From assembly GCF_030651495.1 (NCBI RefSeq), contig NZ_JAUSFI010000137.1, forward strand, positions 1 through 50,298: a DNA stretch of 50,298 nt. Direction: 5' to 3'. The position numbers were made by a program, and so were the translations under genes. The DNA comes from Undibacterium sp. GTDB taxonomy: Bacteria > Pseudomonadota > Gammaproteobacteria > Burkholderiales > Burkholderiaceae_D. The notes under the pieces were generated by a model. That model did not search any database. It saw nothing but the letters and a program-made list of their open reading frames with translations, and was not told where the DNA came from. This document shows positions 21,337 through 30,048 of this stretch, in pieces; position 1 is the first letter of the stretch, and the number at the start of each line of letters is the position of its first letter.

Positions 21337-22591
21337 TGAGCACATCTCCCACGTTGAGCGCATTGGGTAGACGCAGGTTATTCAGGCGCACGATCTCAAG
21401 GCTGCGCGTATGGTCGCCATACCAGTAATGGGCCAGCAGGCGTAGCGGTGCTGGTGTGCTGATGGTGCGGGCCAGTAAAGGTGGGCGCGCTAAGATCACG
21501 GCGCGGCTAGACTCCTGTACGCTCAGAGCCAGCGTCTTGAGCGGCTCGGTGATAATGCGGCTGACGTCTGCACCGTAACGACTTCTGGCCGTAGCCATGG
21601 CGTCATTGATGGCGGCCCTGGCGGTGTTGACCAGGCTCTCTAACTGTTGTGGGGTAAGCGTAGGCGCGCTAGATTCGGAAGCCAGCACCAGGCTGACGAC
21701 TTGCGCTTTCACTACCGCACGCTGGACGGCAATATGCGTGGTCAATACTTGCGCATCCGCAGCTAGTTGCGCGCTTGATACTGGGTAGGCGACTGCCGGT
21801 GTGACCGATGGCGCAGTGACGCCAGGCAGTGTGACAGCAGCCGGTGACAGCAAGCGGTCAGCCCGCTCAAAAGTGGTTTTTGCATAGTTCTGTAAGAATT
21901 CCAGTGTATTCGGTACCGCATCAATCAGCGACTGGCTTAATGCCGTCAGGTCTGCCACAAAGCCAATCGCACCACGGATAGGGTCGGCCGTCGATGAGAC
22001 GATGCCGTGTACTTCCGCATTGAGGTTAGTGAGTAAGGCAGTTGCCTGGCCGCGTAAGGCATTGACGCGTGACAAGGCGCTAAGCGAGCCGTTGTCGGCC
22101 AGTGCCGCTACCGAACCGAACTGTTTAGTTAACACCGCCGCACTGGCAGTACCTGCTGCGGTGGCCGCAGAGTCGATGGCATCGGCTTTTTGGCTGGCCA
22201 GCTGGCGCGAGAAAAAAGCCTGTGCCGGTACCGACTCTTCAAATTCGATGGAGATATTGCAGCTGTCGCGGTTATCGGCCTCATGGTGAATGCGGTAGTC
22301 AGCGACCTGGGCTTTGTCGATATTGCCAAACACAGGATGCACCAAGATCGCACTGCCGCGCTGATCCAGGGCGGTAATAAAGGTCTGCAGGCGCGACTCG
22401 TAATCAGCGCCAAAGAAAGTCGCTTGTACCGAAAACTTGCGCGCATTGCGCCCCATGTCTTCGACCTCATCCCCATCTTGATACGGGTAAGAGTGACGGG
22501 CTAGTGCGCGTGGGGCGTCGTCGTCAATCGATATGATATCGAATGCGACGCCACGAAAAGATGCAGTTAATAGGTTATTTATCCAAGCCAT
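21320..22591 (-). CDS. DNA circularization/baseplate protein, gp43/gpN-like
   Basis: A 423-residue protein of the Mu gpN (DNA circulation N-terminal) family. It starts MAWINNLLTASFRGVAFDIISIDDDAPRALARHSYPYQDGDEVED, the family signature, and ends with a LysM-like YWYGDHTRSLEIVRLNNLRLPNALNVGDVLNVY tail. It belongs to the baseplate hub-proximal tail module in contractile Mu-like phages. A late-promoter box is 31 bp upstream; the -10-like hexamer at 22598-22603 leaves only about 7 bp before the ATG and there is no Shine-Dalgarno sequence, so a leaderless mRNA is possible. Confidence 0.86.
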   Translation of the reverse strand: MAWINNLLTASFRGVAFDIISIDDDAPRALARHSYPYQDGDEVEDMGRNARKFSVQATFFGADYESRLQTFITALDQRGSAILVHPVFGNIDKAQVADYRIHHEADNRDSCNISIEFEESVPAQAFFSRQLASQKADAIDSAATAAGTASAAVLTKQFGSVAALADNGSLSALSRVNALRGQATALLTNLNAEVHGIVSSTADPIRGAIGFVADLTALSQSLIDAVPNTLEFLQNYAKTTFERADRLLSPAAVTLPGVTAPSVTPAVAYPVSSAQLAADAQVLTTHIAVQRAVVKAQVVSLVLASESSAPTLTPQQLESLVNTARAAINDAMATARSRYGADVSRIITEPLKTLALSVQESSRAVILARPPLLARTISTPAPLRLLAHYWYGDHTRSLEIVRLNNLRLPNALNVGDVLNVYSK

Positions 22592-22597
22592 GCCCGT

Positions 22598-22645
22598 AGC
22601 GTACGTGCGTGCGCGAGGGCAGTTAAGGCTGAGGGTGTTCGGGCG
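22598..22645 (-). promoter_or_regulatory. Putative late promoter upstream of gpN (PP-like)
   Basis: On the minus strand the box CGCCCGAACACC followed by CTCAGCCTTAAC (22622-22645) is followed by 18 nt and TACGCT (-10-like, 22598-22603). The same box occurs before the protease and the lysis genes. In Mu the late activator C acts at Plys, PI, PP and Pmom, and this one precedes the gpN-gpP group. Predicted start near 22591. Confidence 0.75.
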
Positions 22646-22708
22646 TAGGGATTTCTAGGCCTTGAAGGTGGTGAGTTTTTGCGTTTCTTTGGCGTTAAAT
22701 ACGGTTGC

Positions 22709-24592
22709 TTAATTACGTAAGCTTTTGCGGTCCTGGGCGGCGGTGACGGCGGCGACGATGTTGCCGTTCTTCACATCAATTTCAATTTTTAACGCTTCTT
22801 TAGCTTCTTTGTTTCCCATCGCCGCCATAGCCATCGCAATACTACGCCCGATTGACTCACTAAACTCAGTGCCTTCTATCCCTTTATTTATCAATGAGCC
22901 TGCACCATATCCTACCGCCCCCGCTGCCAATAGGCCGCCAGCGGCCATCATCGGCGCACCTGCGGCGAAACTTGCGAACGGCATACCAGCGGCAAATGCG
23001 CCGGTGACTGCCAGCCGTGATAAGGCACCGCTACCAGCTGCCGCGACCCCGCCCGCTACGGCAGCACCGCCGCCACCCATGACGAGATTTGCCGCGCCTG
23101 AAGTGAGCGCCGCTGCTGTCAATGCACCCAGGGCCGTAGTCGCTGCAGTCATACCAGCAGTAAAATTCGGATATTCACGTGCCGAAGCAATCAAGTGATC
23201 ATTCACAGCGTTGATCGCTGGGGCAAGCTTCTCAAATGCAGTATAGGTAGCGATTTCTTTTTCTTGTTCGCGCTGCTGGCTTTTAAATCCCATCTCGTCA
23301 GCCATGACAGCATAGTTTTTATCTGCTGTACCAGTGGCGCTTTTTACCTTGCCTTCTACATCCTGGACATATTTTCTATTGTTCATCAGCCCAACTAGCG
23401 CCATGAGTGCTTGTCGATCTTGAACTAATTTACCAATGGATGAACCCTGCAAGATATCCGCTTGTGATTCAAAGTTCGCACGTGCATCATCGCCTTTTGC
23501 ACTAGCGGCATTTTTCCTTAAATTTTGGTATTTTTTATCTTTACCAACAGTCATTTCTGTCAGATTGAGAAATGCGTCGATTGAGTCCGTTCCCTTGCTC
23601 CGCGCTGCGGCCAAGGTGCCGGATAGATCAATTCCTAATTTGTGTGCATCCTTTGCCGTGTCCTGGCTGTTGATCTTTGCAAGCAAATTGACAAGGTTGT
23701 TACCCGCTTCATCCTTTGAGCCTGCTGTGATCGCTGACGCTTGGTTTGCTGCGAGTAGCTTGGCCAGACCATCCGTGCCGGACATACCAGAGAGCCGTGC
23801 CGATGCCATTTGTTGCGGCAGCCACTTTGCCATGTCTTTGAGTTCAAAGCCGCCTTCTTGACCTGCAGTGATCGCCATATCAATAACTTTAGGCAAATCT
23901 TTGCTACCGATCTTAAACGTCTGCATGGCACGGATAGCGATGTTGGCCAGTTGATCAGGATCTGCGCCCGACGCCGTTGCTGCCTTGGTCAGCGTCGGCA
24001 GCATCCCCATCGCATCTTTAATGCTCATTGCACCGGATGCTATTAATGTGTCTAGCGTACCGGCTGCCTGGTCACGGGTTCCGCCACCCGTACGAACAGC
24101 ATTGACAATGCTGCTATCCAATTCTTTTTTACCCGCTTTGCGCCCAGCGACATCCCGATCCGAATACGCAGTGTTGGCCATGCCAGCGAGCCGCATGCCG
24201 TAATCCATGGTCTTTTTAAGCGGCTCGGCAATGACAAACTTTGCCGCTGCGCTCCCTGCAACGATACCGGCAGCCAATCGGCCTGCCGTTTTTAGCCGGT
24301 CAAAGGATGAAATAGTCTTTTCAACTTCATCACGGGTCTTGCGTATGCCTGGTGCGATTTTCTCACCAGGGCGCTGTGACCCGATATCTCTGAGCACTTT
24401 CAATAGCCCTTGATTAGTGCGCTCCAGGGAAGTGGTCGCACGCTCTAAGTTCTTGGTACCGTCTATCAGCCTGCTAGTGGTTGTTTTACCAGTCTCGCCT
24501 GTCTTATCAAGATCACGCTGCAGATGACGCAGGCCATTGGTGACCTCCTGGCCACGCCAGCGCATGACCATTGATAATTCCATCTTGCTCAT
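22709..24592 (-). CDS. Tail tape measure protein
   Basis: A 627-residue tape measure protein that sets tail length and leaves the virion with DNA. N-terminal coiled-coil part (VMRWRGQEVTNGLRHLQRDLDKTGETG...), then the TP901-like core around residues 130-330 with SGAMSIKDAMGMLPTLTKAATASGADPDQLANIAIRAMQTFKIG, and a hydrophobic Ala/Gly-rich segment (about 495-575), as in proteins that enter the inner membrane. It follows the frameshifted chaperone, the standard order. No TTTAACG heptamer occurs in its whole length, the longest such gap in the prophage. Confidence 0.87.
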   Translation of the reverse strand: MSKMELSMVMRWRGQEVTNGLRHLQRDLDKTGETGKTTTSRLIDGTKNLERATTSLERTNQGLLKVLRDIGSQRPGEKIAPGIRKTRDEVEKTISSFDRLKTAGRLAAGIVAGSAAAKFVIAEPLKKTMDYGMRLAGMANTAYSDRDVAGRKAGKKELDSSIVNAVRTGGGTRDQAAGTLDTLIASGAMSIKDAMGMLPTLTKAATASGADPDQLANIAIRAMQTFKIGSKDLPKVIDMAITAGQEGGFELKDMAKWLPQQMASARLSGMSGTDGLAKLLAANQASAITAGSKDEAGNNLVNLLAKINSQDTAKDAHKLGIDLSGTLAAARSKGTDSIDAFLNLTEMTVGKDKKYQNLRKNAASAKGDDARANFESQADILQGSSIGKLVQDRQALMALVGLMNNRKYVQDVEGKVKSATGTADKNYAVMADEMGFKSQQREQEKEIATYTAFEKLAPAINAVNDHLIASAREYPNFTAGMTAATTALGALTAAALTSGAANLVMGGGGAAVAGGVAAAGSGALSRLAVTGAFAAGMPFASFAAGAPMMAAGGLLAAGAVGYGAGSLINKGIEGTEFSESIGRSIAMAMAAMGNKEAKEALKIEIDVKNGNIVAAVTAAQDRKSLRN

Positions 24593-24620
24593 AGCGACCT
24601 ATTTCTTTAGATTAATTGGT

Positions 24621-25120
24621 TCAGCTGATTTTGTTCTTACGGCGCAGGCGTGCCGCATTAACGTGAGTTTTGGTATCGCCATCTTCACCACCCTTAGCGG
24701 GTGGTGGAAGAATGTGCGTGATATGCGACATCAGCTCGACAGCGGTCATGTTTAACACTGCTTGCGGATCAAACCCCACACGACCGAGTAGCACCTGTGC
24801 CTGACGAACCAATTTTAAGGCGCGCTCTGCGCCGATAGCTTTTTTTCGACTTCATTGAGAGCATCCGTAATGATTCCGTAATCTTTATCACATAGGCTCA
24901 TGAACATATCGATGTTGCGTGCTTCGCTTGGCATGTCGTCAAAGGTAGTTTGACGCATCTCAATAGCGACACGTAGACGCGCTTGGGAACACTCCGCACC
25001 CAGATCCTCAATCGCTTCTATGCTGTCACGCAGGATCGCTGGCCGAACCGTAAAGCTCTTATAGGTGATGTCGCCAACGACGACTCCGATCTGCAATTTT
25101 CTGTTAACGGTAATAGTCAT
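24621..25120 (-). CDS. Tail assembly chaperone frameshift product, gp41-42 type
   Basis: Predicted -1 frameshift product of the short chaperone (24815-25120). Near its end is the slippery heptamer A AAA AAG, in the zero frame as GAA AAA AAG (plus-strand 24839-24845). A shift to -1 leads directly into an open frame that starts KKAIGAERALKLVRQAQVLLGRVGF and ends at 24621. The two forms, short and extended, are typical of tail assembly chaperones between the tube and the tape measure in long-tailed phages. The joined protein is about 165 residues. Confidence 0.8.
24815..25120 (-). CDS. Tail assembly chaperone, short form (gp41-like)
   Basis: A 101-residue tail assembly chaperone translated without frameshift. 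It begins MTITVNRKLQIGVVVGDITYKSFTVRPAILRD and ends after EVEKKLSAQSAP. Its ATG overlaps the stop of the tube gene by one base. It holds the tape measure during tail tube polymerisation, together with the extended form. Residue content is helical and acidic, as in the family. Confidence 0.8.
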   Translation of the reverse strand: MTITVNRKLQIGVVVGDITYKSFTVRPAILRDSIEAIEDLGAECSQARLRVAIEMRQTTFDDMPSEARNIDMFMSLCDKDYGIITDALNEVEKKLSAQSAP

Positions 25121-25491
25121 TATTCATTCACCTTGCGTAGTGCGGCCATAGTCAAATCCTGCATCGCTTCGCCATCGACCTTCCATTTTTTGCCGACTTC
25201 CAATGTGAAGCAGTCCAGGTAACTGGTGCGCTGGCCTCCGCCCACGGGGTAGACGCTGATCTTGGCTCCGGCAATCGCGGCCCAGTCGATATCGCCCGAG
25301 GCGGGGATGACGGCGGATACCTTGATGTCAATTTCAGCCACGCCCTTGGCATAGCCTGCCGGACGGCCGGTCTTGTTCATGGTCTTGACCAGCTTACGCC
25401 CGGTCTTTTCGGTCACGTCGAGAGATTCGATCTCTACTTCTTGGCCGTCAATCTCCATCACGATCGCGCCCTGGTATTCTTTGAGTGCCAT
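25120..25491 (-). CDS. Tail tube protein, gp40-like
   Basis: A 123-residue tail tube subunit of the Mu M family. It begins MALKEYQGAIVMEIDGQEVEIESLDVTEKTG and has the KTMNKTGRPAGYAKGVAEI strand-turn typical of the family. The start at 25491 has CAGGAG upstream; an earlier in-frame start would add eight residues without support. Located right after the sheath. Confidence 0.84.
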   Translation of the reverse strand: MALKEYQGAIVMEIDGQEVEIESLDVTEKTGRKLVKTMNKTGRPAGYAKGVAEIDIKVSAVIPASGDIDWAAIAGAKISVYPVGGGQRTSYLDCFTLEVGKKWKVDGEAMQDLTMAALRKVNE

Positions 25492-25567
25492 GTTTTTACT
25501 CCTGTTGTGCTGCATTTAGTCAATCGAGAGGGGATGTCTTGCCGCTCTCGATGCGGGTGAGCTAAGG

Positions 25568-26995
25568 TTAATTTAAGATCAGATCGATACGGCCGCCAAA
25601 CACGTGCAGGCCATTGACGACATCGGTCGGGATCTTGGCGTTCAGGCGGTTTGGGTCTTGGCTGTCGCGCTCGACGATCAAGCCATCTTTCCAGAAGTCG
25701 ACGTTTTCGACGATCTCCAGTTCTTCTAACTTATAGAGCACGTCGAGCAGCTCTGAGCGCACCTTGGCCGCCGTGCGGGACGATAGCTTGTCACGCGGGA
25801 AGCGCAGGCTGATCCGTTCGCGCATGGCCTTGCGCACATAGTCCAGCGTGCGGATGGTCGTGATATCTAACAGCGAGATATCAGGAATGCTATTGGCGTC
25901 CAAGGTATAAGTCGAGATGGCGCGTACCACCTGCACCTTGTCGCCTGGTCCGACCTCAAACGGGGTGACGCCGTTGGCCAAGGCATTCTCTTGCTCAACG
26001 CGAGAGAGTCGATTCGCCAGCGGGATGATGCCTATGCCTTTCAGCGTCAAGGTGTTTAACGGTCTGGCCGGATCTTCTTCGGATGCCAGCAGGGCGGCGT
26101 AGGCAGCGGCGACTTCAAACGATAATGAAGTAGTCGACGGCACCAAGGCTTCTGTGACACGGCCGCTATTAACGGTGGCAGCCAGCGTGGTCGATTGTGC
26201 CAAGGTGCCGACATGACCAGCGGTACCGATTGCGCCGCGTTGCTCCATCGGGCCAGAGACATTATCCAGATGGGCGCGCAAGGCTTGCAGGCTGGTCGTG
26301 TCATTGAGCGAACAGGCAATGATGGTGTGGCCAGCGGTAAAGATGGCGGCCAGGGCTGCCGTCAGCACTGGGTCGGTGGCACCGGCTGCCATCGCAACGA
26401 CTGGGGCAGTGACGCCAGTGGCGCCGGTGATGGCGGCAGACAGCTTAATCTGATTGCCGAGCGTGCCTTTATTCTTGGACGTGAAAGTAATGACACCTGC
26501 CACGTTCGCCGCTGTGACGGGGATATACGAGGCGCTAGTGATGGCGGCAACAATCGCGGCGGCGATAATCGTCGGCGTATCGGCATTGGCGACGGCGACC
26601 GTGATGGGGTCATTAGCAACGCAGACAGTGATCGCACCGGCAGCAGTGGCACTGCCGGTGATCGTCATGGTGCCAGTCGCGGCGACACCGCCACCGGCAT
26701 CATCCAGGGCAATGGCCTGCAGGGCGATGTAGGGATAAGTGGTAATCGCGGCCGACGCCATCATGTGCAACTGCGAGCCATAGCCAAAGTATTTACCGGC
26801 GTCGGCATCGTTAAATAAGTCAGTGATGACACCGGCCGCCACGGTACCGGCAGCCATGCGCTGGCCGATCAGCAACACCTTTTGCGCATTGGCTGGCAAA
26901 GTGCGAACTGCCAATGCAGTGTTAAATTCAAAATACTTGCCTGGCTTCCTGATCGATGACGGGATGCTGGCAAAGGCGACGTTGGGGCTAGCCAT
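25568..26995 (-). CDS. Tail sheath protein, gp39/gpL-like
   Basis: A 475-residue contractile tail sheath subunit. It starts MASPNVAFASIPSSIRKPGKYFEFNTALAVRTLPANAQKVLLIGQR, the typical Mu L N-terminus, and has the C-terminal helical domain with DYVRKAMRERISLRFPRDKL. The middle (about 105-215) is a Val/Ala/Thr-rich insertion of beta strands. The presence of a sheath shows that this phage has a contractile myovirus tail, unlike siphovirus-type B3/D3112 relatives. Confidence 0.9.
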   Translation of the reverse strand: MASPNVAFASIPSSIRKPGKYFEFNTALAVRTLPANAQKVLLIGQRMAAGTVAAGVITDLFNDADAGKYFGYGSQLHMMASAAITTYPYIALQAIALDDAGGGVAATGTMTITGSATAAGAITVCVANDPITVAVANADTPTIIAAAIVAAITSASYIPVTAANVAGVITFTSKNKGTLGNQIKLSAAITGATGVTAPVVAMAAGATDPVLTAALAAIFTAGHTIIACSLNDTTSLQALRAHLDNVSGPMEQRGAIGTAGHVGTLAQSTTLAATVNSGRVTEALVPSTTSLSFEVAAAYAALLASEEDPARPLNTLTLKGIGIIPLANRLSRVEQENALANGVTPFEVGPGDKVQVVRAISTYTLDANSIPDISLLDITTIRTLDYVRKAMRERISLRFPRDKLSSRTAAKVRSELLDVLYKLEELEIVENVDFWKDGLIVERDSQDPNRLNAKIPTDVVNGLHVFGGRIDLILN

Positions 26996-26997
26996 GG

Positions 26998-27255
26998 TTA
27001 TTCTCCAGGTGTGGCAGGGGCAGCTGCTTTGGGTTTTGTTTTGGTACCAGGTGCCAGCTCAGGCGCGGCATCTGCTAACGGCTCTGCAGCTTCAATCGGG
27101 CGAATTGCTGGCAATACGTCACCATCCGCCAGGCGGCGCTGGTAGTAGGGGCTATCGGGCACTTCTACCCCAGCGGCATCGGTAATATAGCTGCGTGGCT
27201 TGTCTTCCATCGGGACGGATAGACCAGCGGCAGCGATTAAAAATAGTAAGTTCAT
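26998..27255 (-). CDS. Small phage protein, gp38-like (DUF2635)
   Basis: An 85-residue protein of the DUF2635 family, Mu gp38 position, just before the sheath. Seen: hydrophobic start (MNLLFLIAAAGLSVPM), PRSYITDAAGVEVPDSPYYQRRLADGDVLP, then a Pro/Ala/Lys-rich tail. Function unknown. Confidence 0.75.
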   Translation of the reverse strand: MNLLFLIAAAGLSVPMEDKPRSYITDAAGVEVPDSPYYQRRLADGDVLPAIRPIEAAEPLADAAPELAPGTKTKPKAAAPATPGE

Positions 27256-27279
27256 AGTTCTCCTGGTGCGTAGGTGCGG

Positions 27280-27843
27280 TTAGCGGGTAAAGGTAAGGCT
27301 GTCAGATGCATCAGTCAGATCGTCGCCTGGCTTGAGACGGTAATTCAGGCCAACATGCAGCAGCTCCGTCACGTTGGCTTCAGGTGGTACGTCATCGGCA
27401 AACTTGGTGTGCCACTCCTGGGCAAACACGGCAAGACCGTTACTGCGTAACTTGGTGTTGTATAAGGTACGCGTTGCACCAGGGCGTAAATGATCGATAT
27501 CCAAGCCCAGGTCTTGCATCAGCAATAAAGTTTTAACGTCTTTAAGGATGCGATACACGCCGACTTCGCTAGCAGGGCCATCGTGGCGGGTAGTTTCTTC
27601 ACTGCGCACACTGCGGGCGCAGCACATGACGGCAAAGGTCGCAGGCGTTAAAAAAGAACTGGCACCATGCTGCACCGGCTTAGCTGCCCCGGCAAACGTG
27701 ACCCAGACCGCAGGCAATATCCGCACGACATCGAAGGTGTCATCATCAAACTGGCCGCCATAGCTTTCTACCGAGCGTAAATAGCTGAGGCCAGCCGCAG
27801 CCTTGATGCGGTTGATGATGGCAGTTTCGATAGCGGCTAACAT
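27280..27843 (-). CDS. Mu gp37-like protein (DUF1834)
   Basis: A 187-residue protein of the DUF1834 family, found at the tail completion/tail terminator position between gp36 and the sheath in Mu-like phages. Features: MLAAIETAIINRIKAAAGL start, EVGVYRILKDVKTLLLMQDLGLDI and the strand-rich C-terminus. One-base overlap with the upstream gene. It probably acts at the head-tail joint or as tail terminator. Confidence 0.8.
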   Translation of the reverse strand: MLAAIETAIINRIKAAAGLSYLRSVESYGGQFDDDTFDVVRILPAVWVTFAGAAKPVQHGASSFLTPATFAVMCCARSVRSEETTRHDGPASEVGVYRILKDVKTLLLMQDLGLDIDHLRPGATRTLYNTKLRSNGLAVFAQEWHTKFADDVPPEANVTELLHVGLNYRLKPGDDLTDASDSLTFTR

Positions 27844-28274
27844 TAATAGCCCGCTAAGGTGTCAGCGTTAAAACGACGAGCGCCGCTGACTGTGCGTATG
27901 CCGCCACTGCTAGGTACGCCACCGACTTGTGCGCCAGTGACATCGATGCCCAGGGTAATGTCGCCCTTGGCCACCATGCGTAAATACCGCACAGCATAGT
28001 CATAGCGCGATTGGATATCGTCGGTGCAAGTGACCTCGGTGCCGGTGAGCCGATACCTTGCGATGTCGCAGGCATAGCCGATTAAGGGCTTAGGCACGGA
28101 GACGAACGGCAACACGTAGCGACCGGATAAAAAGCTGGCGATTTCAGCATCGGCAGCGTCCAGGCTTTGCTGCAGTACGCTGTCATCGACCGCACCGACA
28201 TTACTGCGGTCAGTCAGCTGTATCACTTCGCGGCTACCGAAGCGGTTCAGCATGTCGGCTTTGGTCGCAAACAT
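27843..28274 (-). CDS. Head-tail connector, gp36-like (DUF1320)
   Basis: A 143-residue protein of the DUF1320 family (Mu gp36), a head-completion adaptor near the portal, similar in fold to gp6-type adaptors. It shows FATKADMLNRFGSREVIQLTDR, a helix ALDAADAEIASFLSGRY and IGYACDIARYRL. Follows the gp35-like gene by 2 bp. Confidence 0.83.
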   Translation of the reverse strand: MFATKADMLNRFGSREVIQLTDRSNVGAVDDSVLQQSLDAADAEIASFLSGRYVLPFVSVPKPLIGYACDIARYRLTGTEVTCTDDIQSRYDYAVRYLRMVAKGDITLGIDVTGAQVGGVPSSGGIRTVSGARRFNADTLAGY

Positions 28275-28276
28275 GC

Positions 28277-28474
28277 TTAGGCTTGCTCGTCAGTGGCTGG
28301 GGCGCTCTTGTCTTCAATCGCGCCGACTTTCAGCAAGGGTTCTGCCTGTTCATCTGACAGCGTGATCGGGTCTCCTGCCTCATAATTTTTTCCATCATGA
28401 TTGATGACAACCTGCGCAAGATAAATTGCGTTCGATGATTTGTCCTTCTTTGTGGCATTGGATACTGTCGCCAT
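28277..28474 (-). CDS. Small protein, gp35-like
   Basis: A 65-residue basic-to-acidic protein (YLAQVVINHDGKNYEAGDPITLSDEQAEPLLKVGAIED). It resembles the small gp35/FluMu N-terminal-domain protein that follows the major capsid gene in Mu-like phages. CAGGAG precedes the ATG. Function unclear. Confidence 0.7.
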   Translation of the reverse strand: MATVSNATKKDKSSNAIYLAQVVINHDGKNYEAGDPITLSDEQAEPLLKVGAIEDKSAPATDEQA

Positions 28475-28516
28475 GGCGTACTCCTGGGGATGAAATAAGT
28501 AAAAATGTCTTCGAAT

Positions 28517-28542
28517 AAATAAGGGCAGCTCTGCCCTTATTT
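28517..28542 (-). terminator. Strong hairpin after the major capsid gene
   Basis: AAATAAGGGCAG (28517-28528) is perfectly complementary to CTGCCCTTATTT (28531-28542). It lies between the capsid stop (28569) and the gp35-like gene. On the minus strand TTATTTATT follows, so it may terminate part of the transcripts, or protect the 3' end of the capsid mRNA, giving more capsid than downstream products. Confidence 0.7.
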
Positions 28543-28568
28543 AGCGTTTTCTTAATTAAGCAATATAG

Positions 28569-29525
28569 TTAAGCAACACAGTTCTGGAAGTAGTAGCCAA
28601 CGTCTGGTGCGCAGATTACTTCTTTGACCGATTCACCGGTACGGATAATGACGCCGCCACGCAAGCCCTTGGTCGGCGCAGGGATCTCACCGGCGATACG
28701 GGTACCGAACTGGGCAGTGAAACCAAAGGTAGGCTGGCCGGACATCGCCGCCTGGGTATTCGAGTAGATCAACGCAGCATGCTTGCCCCAGGTACGGGCA
28801 TAGGCTGCTGTCTGGCCTTTACGTGCTGTATTGACAAAGGCGCCACCGATACAGATCTCTTCCAGTTCCAGCAGCTCGGCGAGTTGTTCGCGGGAGATGG
28901 TACCGGCGCTTTGGGCAGACTTGTACACCGCTTGCACCACTTTTGGATGCTGACGTAAGCTAGTCCATGCCTGACGACCGATGACCAGTTTATTCGGGCG
29001 CATCAACGGTGTATCAAGTGCGGAAAGCAAGGCAGACAGCGGGTTACTGTTGACGTAATCGCTCCATTGCGAAGTACCTGACAAGGTTTGTTGTTGGCTG
29101 CCGATATAGTTAGCCGCGTTAAATACCGCACTGGCCACGCGCACTTCACGATCCAGCAAGATCAGATTTGACAGCATCATGGTGGAGATCGCTTTTGGGC
29201 TGATCGGTCCGCCAGTCGATGGCTTAGGCATTGCATCAAAAGCTTCTACTTCAGCGTTCGGCAACAAATCATCCAGACCATAATCAGCACATTCGTCAGT
29301 GACATCAGTACCGCCAAAGTCCACCATGTTAGGTTCGGACTTACGGCCCACTTTCGTTTGCGGAACGGTATAGCCCTGTGCTGCATCGTATTTGGTGTAC
29401 TTGAAGCGGAACGGCGTCGGTACACGCGGCAGAACAGCATCGGCAATCAAGGAGTCGCTGCTGTTACGGTAAGCAATGGCGATAGCAGATAGTTCTGGAT
29501 TAATGGGAAAACCGGTAGTTGACAT
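28569..29525 (-). CDS. Major capsid protein, gp34/gpT-like
   Basis: A 318-residue major head protein. It has a plain N-terminus (MSTTGFPINPELSAIAIAYRNSSDSLIADAVLPRVPTPFRFKYTKYDA), a spine-helix and E-loop-like region, and no long cleaved N-arm. The neighbourhood (decoration protein, protease/scaffold) leaves little doubt. Similar to the Mu-like capsids with an HK97-type fold. The gene is bounded by an intergenic spacer with a SD (CTCC reversed) and by a 3' hairpin, suited to high expression. Confidence 0.86.
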   Translation of the reverse strand: MSTTGFPINPELSAIAIAYRNSSDSLIADAVLPRVPTPFRFKYTKYDAAQGYTVPQTKVGRKSEPNMVDFGGTDVTDECADYGLDDLLPNAEVEAFDAMPKPSTGGPISPKAISTMMLSNLILLDREVRVASAVFNAANYIGSQQQTLSGTSQWSDYVNSNPLSALLSALDTPLMRPNKLVIGRQAWTSLRQHPKVVQAVYKSAQSAGTISREQLAELLELEEICIGGAFVNTARKGQTAAYARTWGKHAALIYSNTQAAMSGQPTFGFTAQFGTRIAGEIPAPTKGLRGGVIIRTGESVKEVICAPDVGYYFQNCVA

Positions 29526-29594
29526 GGATGTCTCCTAAAAAATTCTGACGATAAAAATACGGATGGGTAGTGTTAAAGCGGCTACAGGCTAGGC

Positions 29595-29972
29595 TTAGCC
29601 CTGGATCTGGCCGATCGACTGCATCATGCGGATGACGTCACCGGCTGCCGTGGCAGTCTCCAGCGCACGGCCAGCAACAGAAGCATTGACACCGGCAGCC
29701 GGTGCGGCGGTAATGGCACGCCCAGTAGCATCGGAAGTGATAAATGCACCACGCGTGATAGCAGCGCCGGCTTCGACGTAGGCAACTTCTGCCAGCTGCA
29801 CATCGCAACGCTCGTTAATCGCGGCAGCGATATCGGTGGTGGTGCCGATCAGCGCATCGGTAGAGGCAGTGGCTAGCGTAATACGGTCGTCGGCAGTGCC
29901 GGGCTTGACCAGGCGAAACGCAGGGATCGCGACATCGGCGACGTAATTTTTTGCAAGTTGCAGATTAGACAT
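29595..29972 (-). CDS. Capsid decoration protein (DUF2190-like)
   Basis: A 125-residue Ala/Thr-rich protein (VADVAIPAFRLVKPGTADDRITLATASTDALIGTT) with the Gly-Ala-rich beta-barrel character of DUF2190 capsid cement proteins. Location between the protease/scaffold and major capsid is the standard one. It probably binds outside the capsid for stability. Confidence 0.75.
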   Translation of the reverse strand: MSNLQLAKNYVADVAIPAFRLVKPGTADDRITLATASTDALIGTTTDIAAAINERCDVQLAEVAYVEAGAAITRGAFITSDATGRAITAAPAAGVNASVAGRALETATAAGDVIRMMQSIGQIQG

Positions 29973-30048
29973 AAAGACTCCTGGACGAAAGCGGGTGGTG
30001 TGTGAGACTGCGTGCTGTAGGTAATGTGAGGTTCGGCTGGTCTGATGT

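Noticed and set aside
26195..26818. Plus-strand frame of 207 codons across the sheath gene
   Set aside because: Gly/Asp/Arg-rich antisense reading of the Ala/Val/Thr-rich sheath insertion; not a gene.
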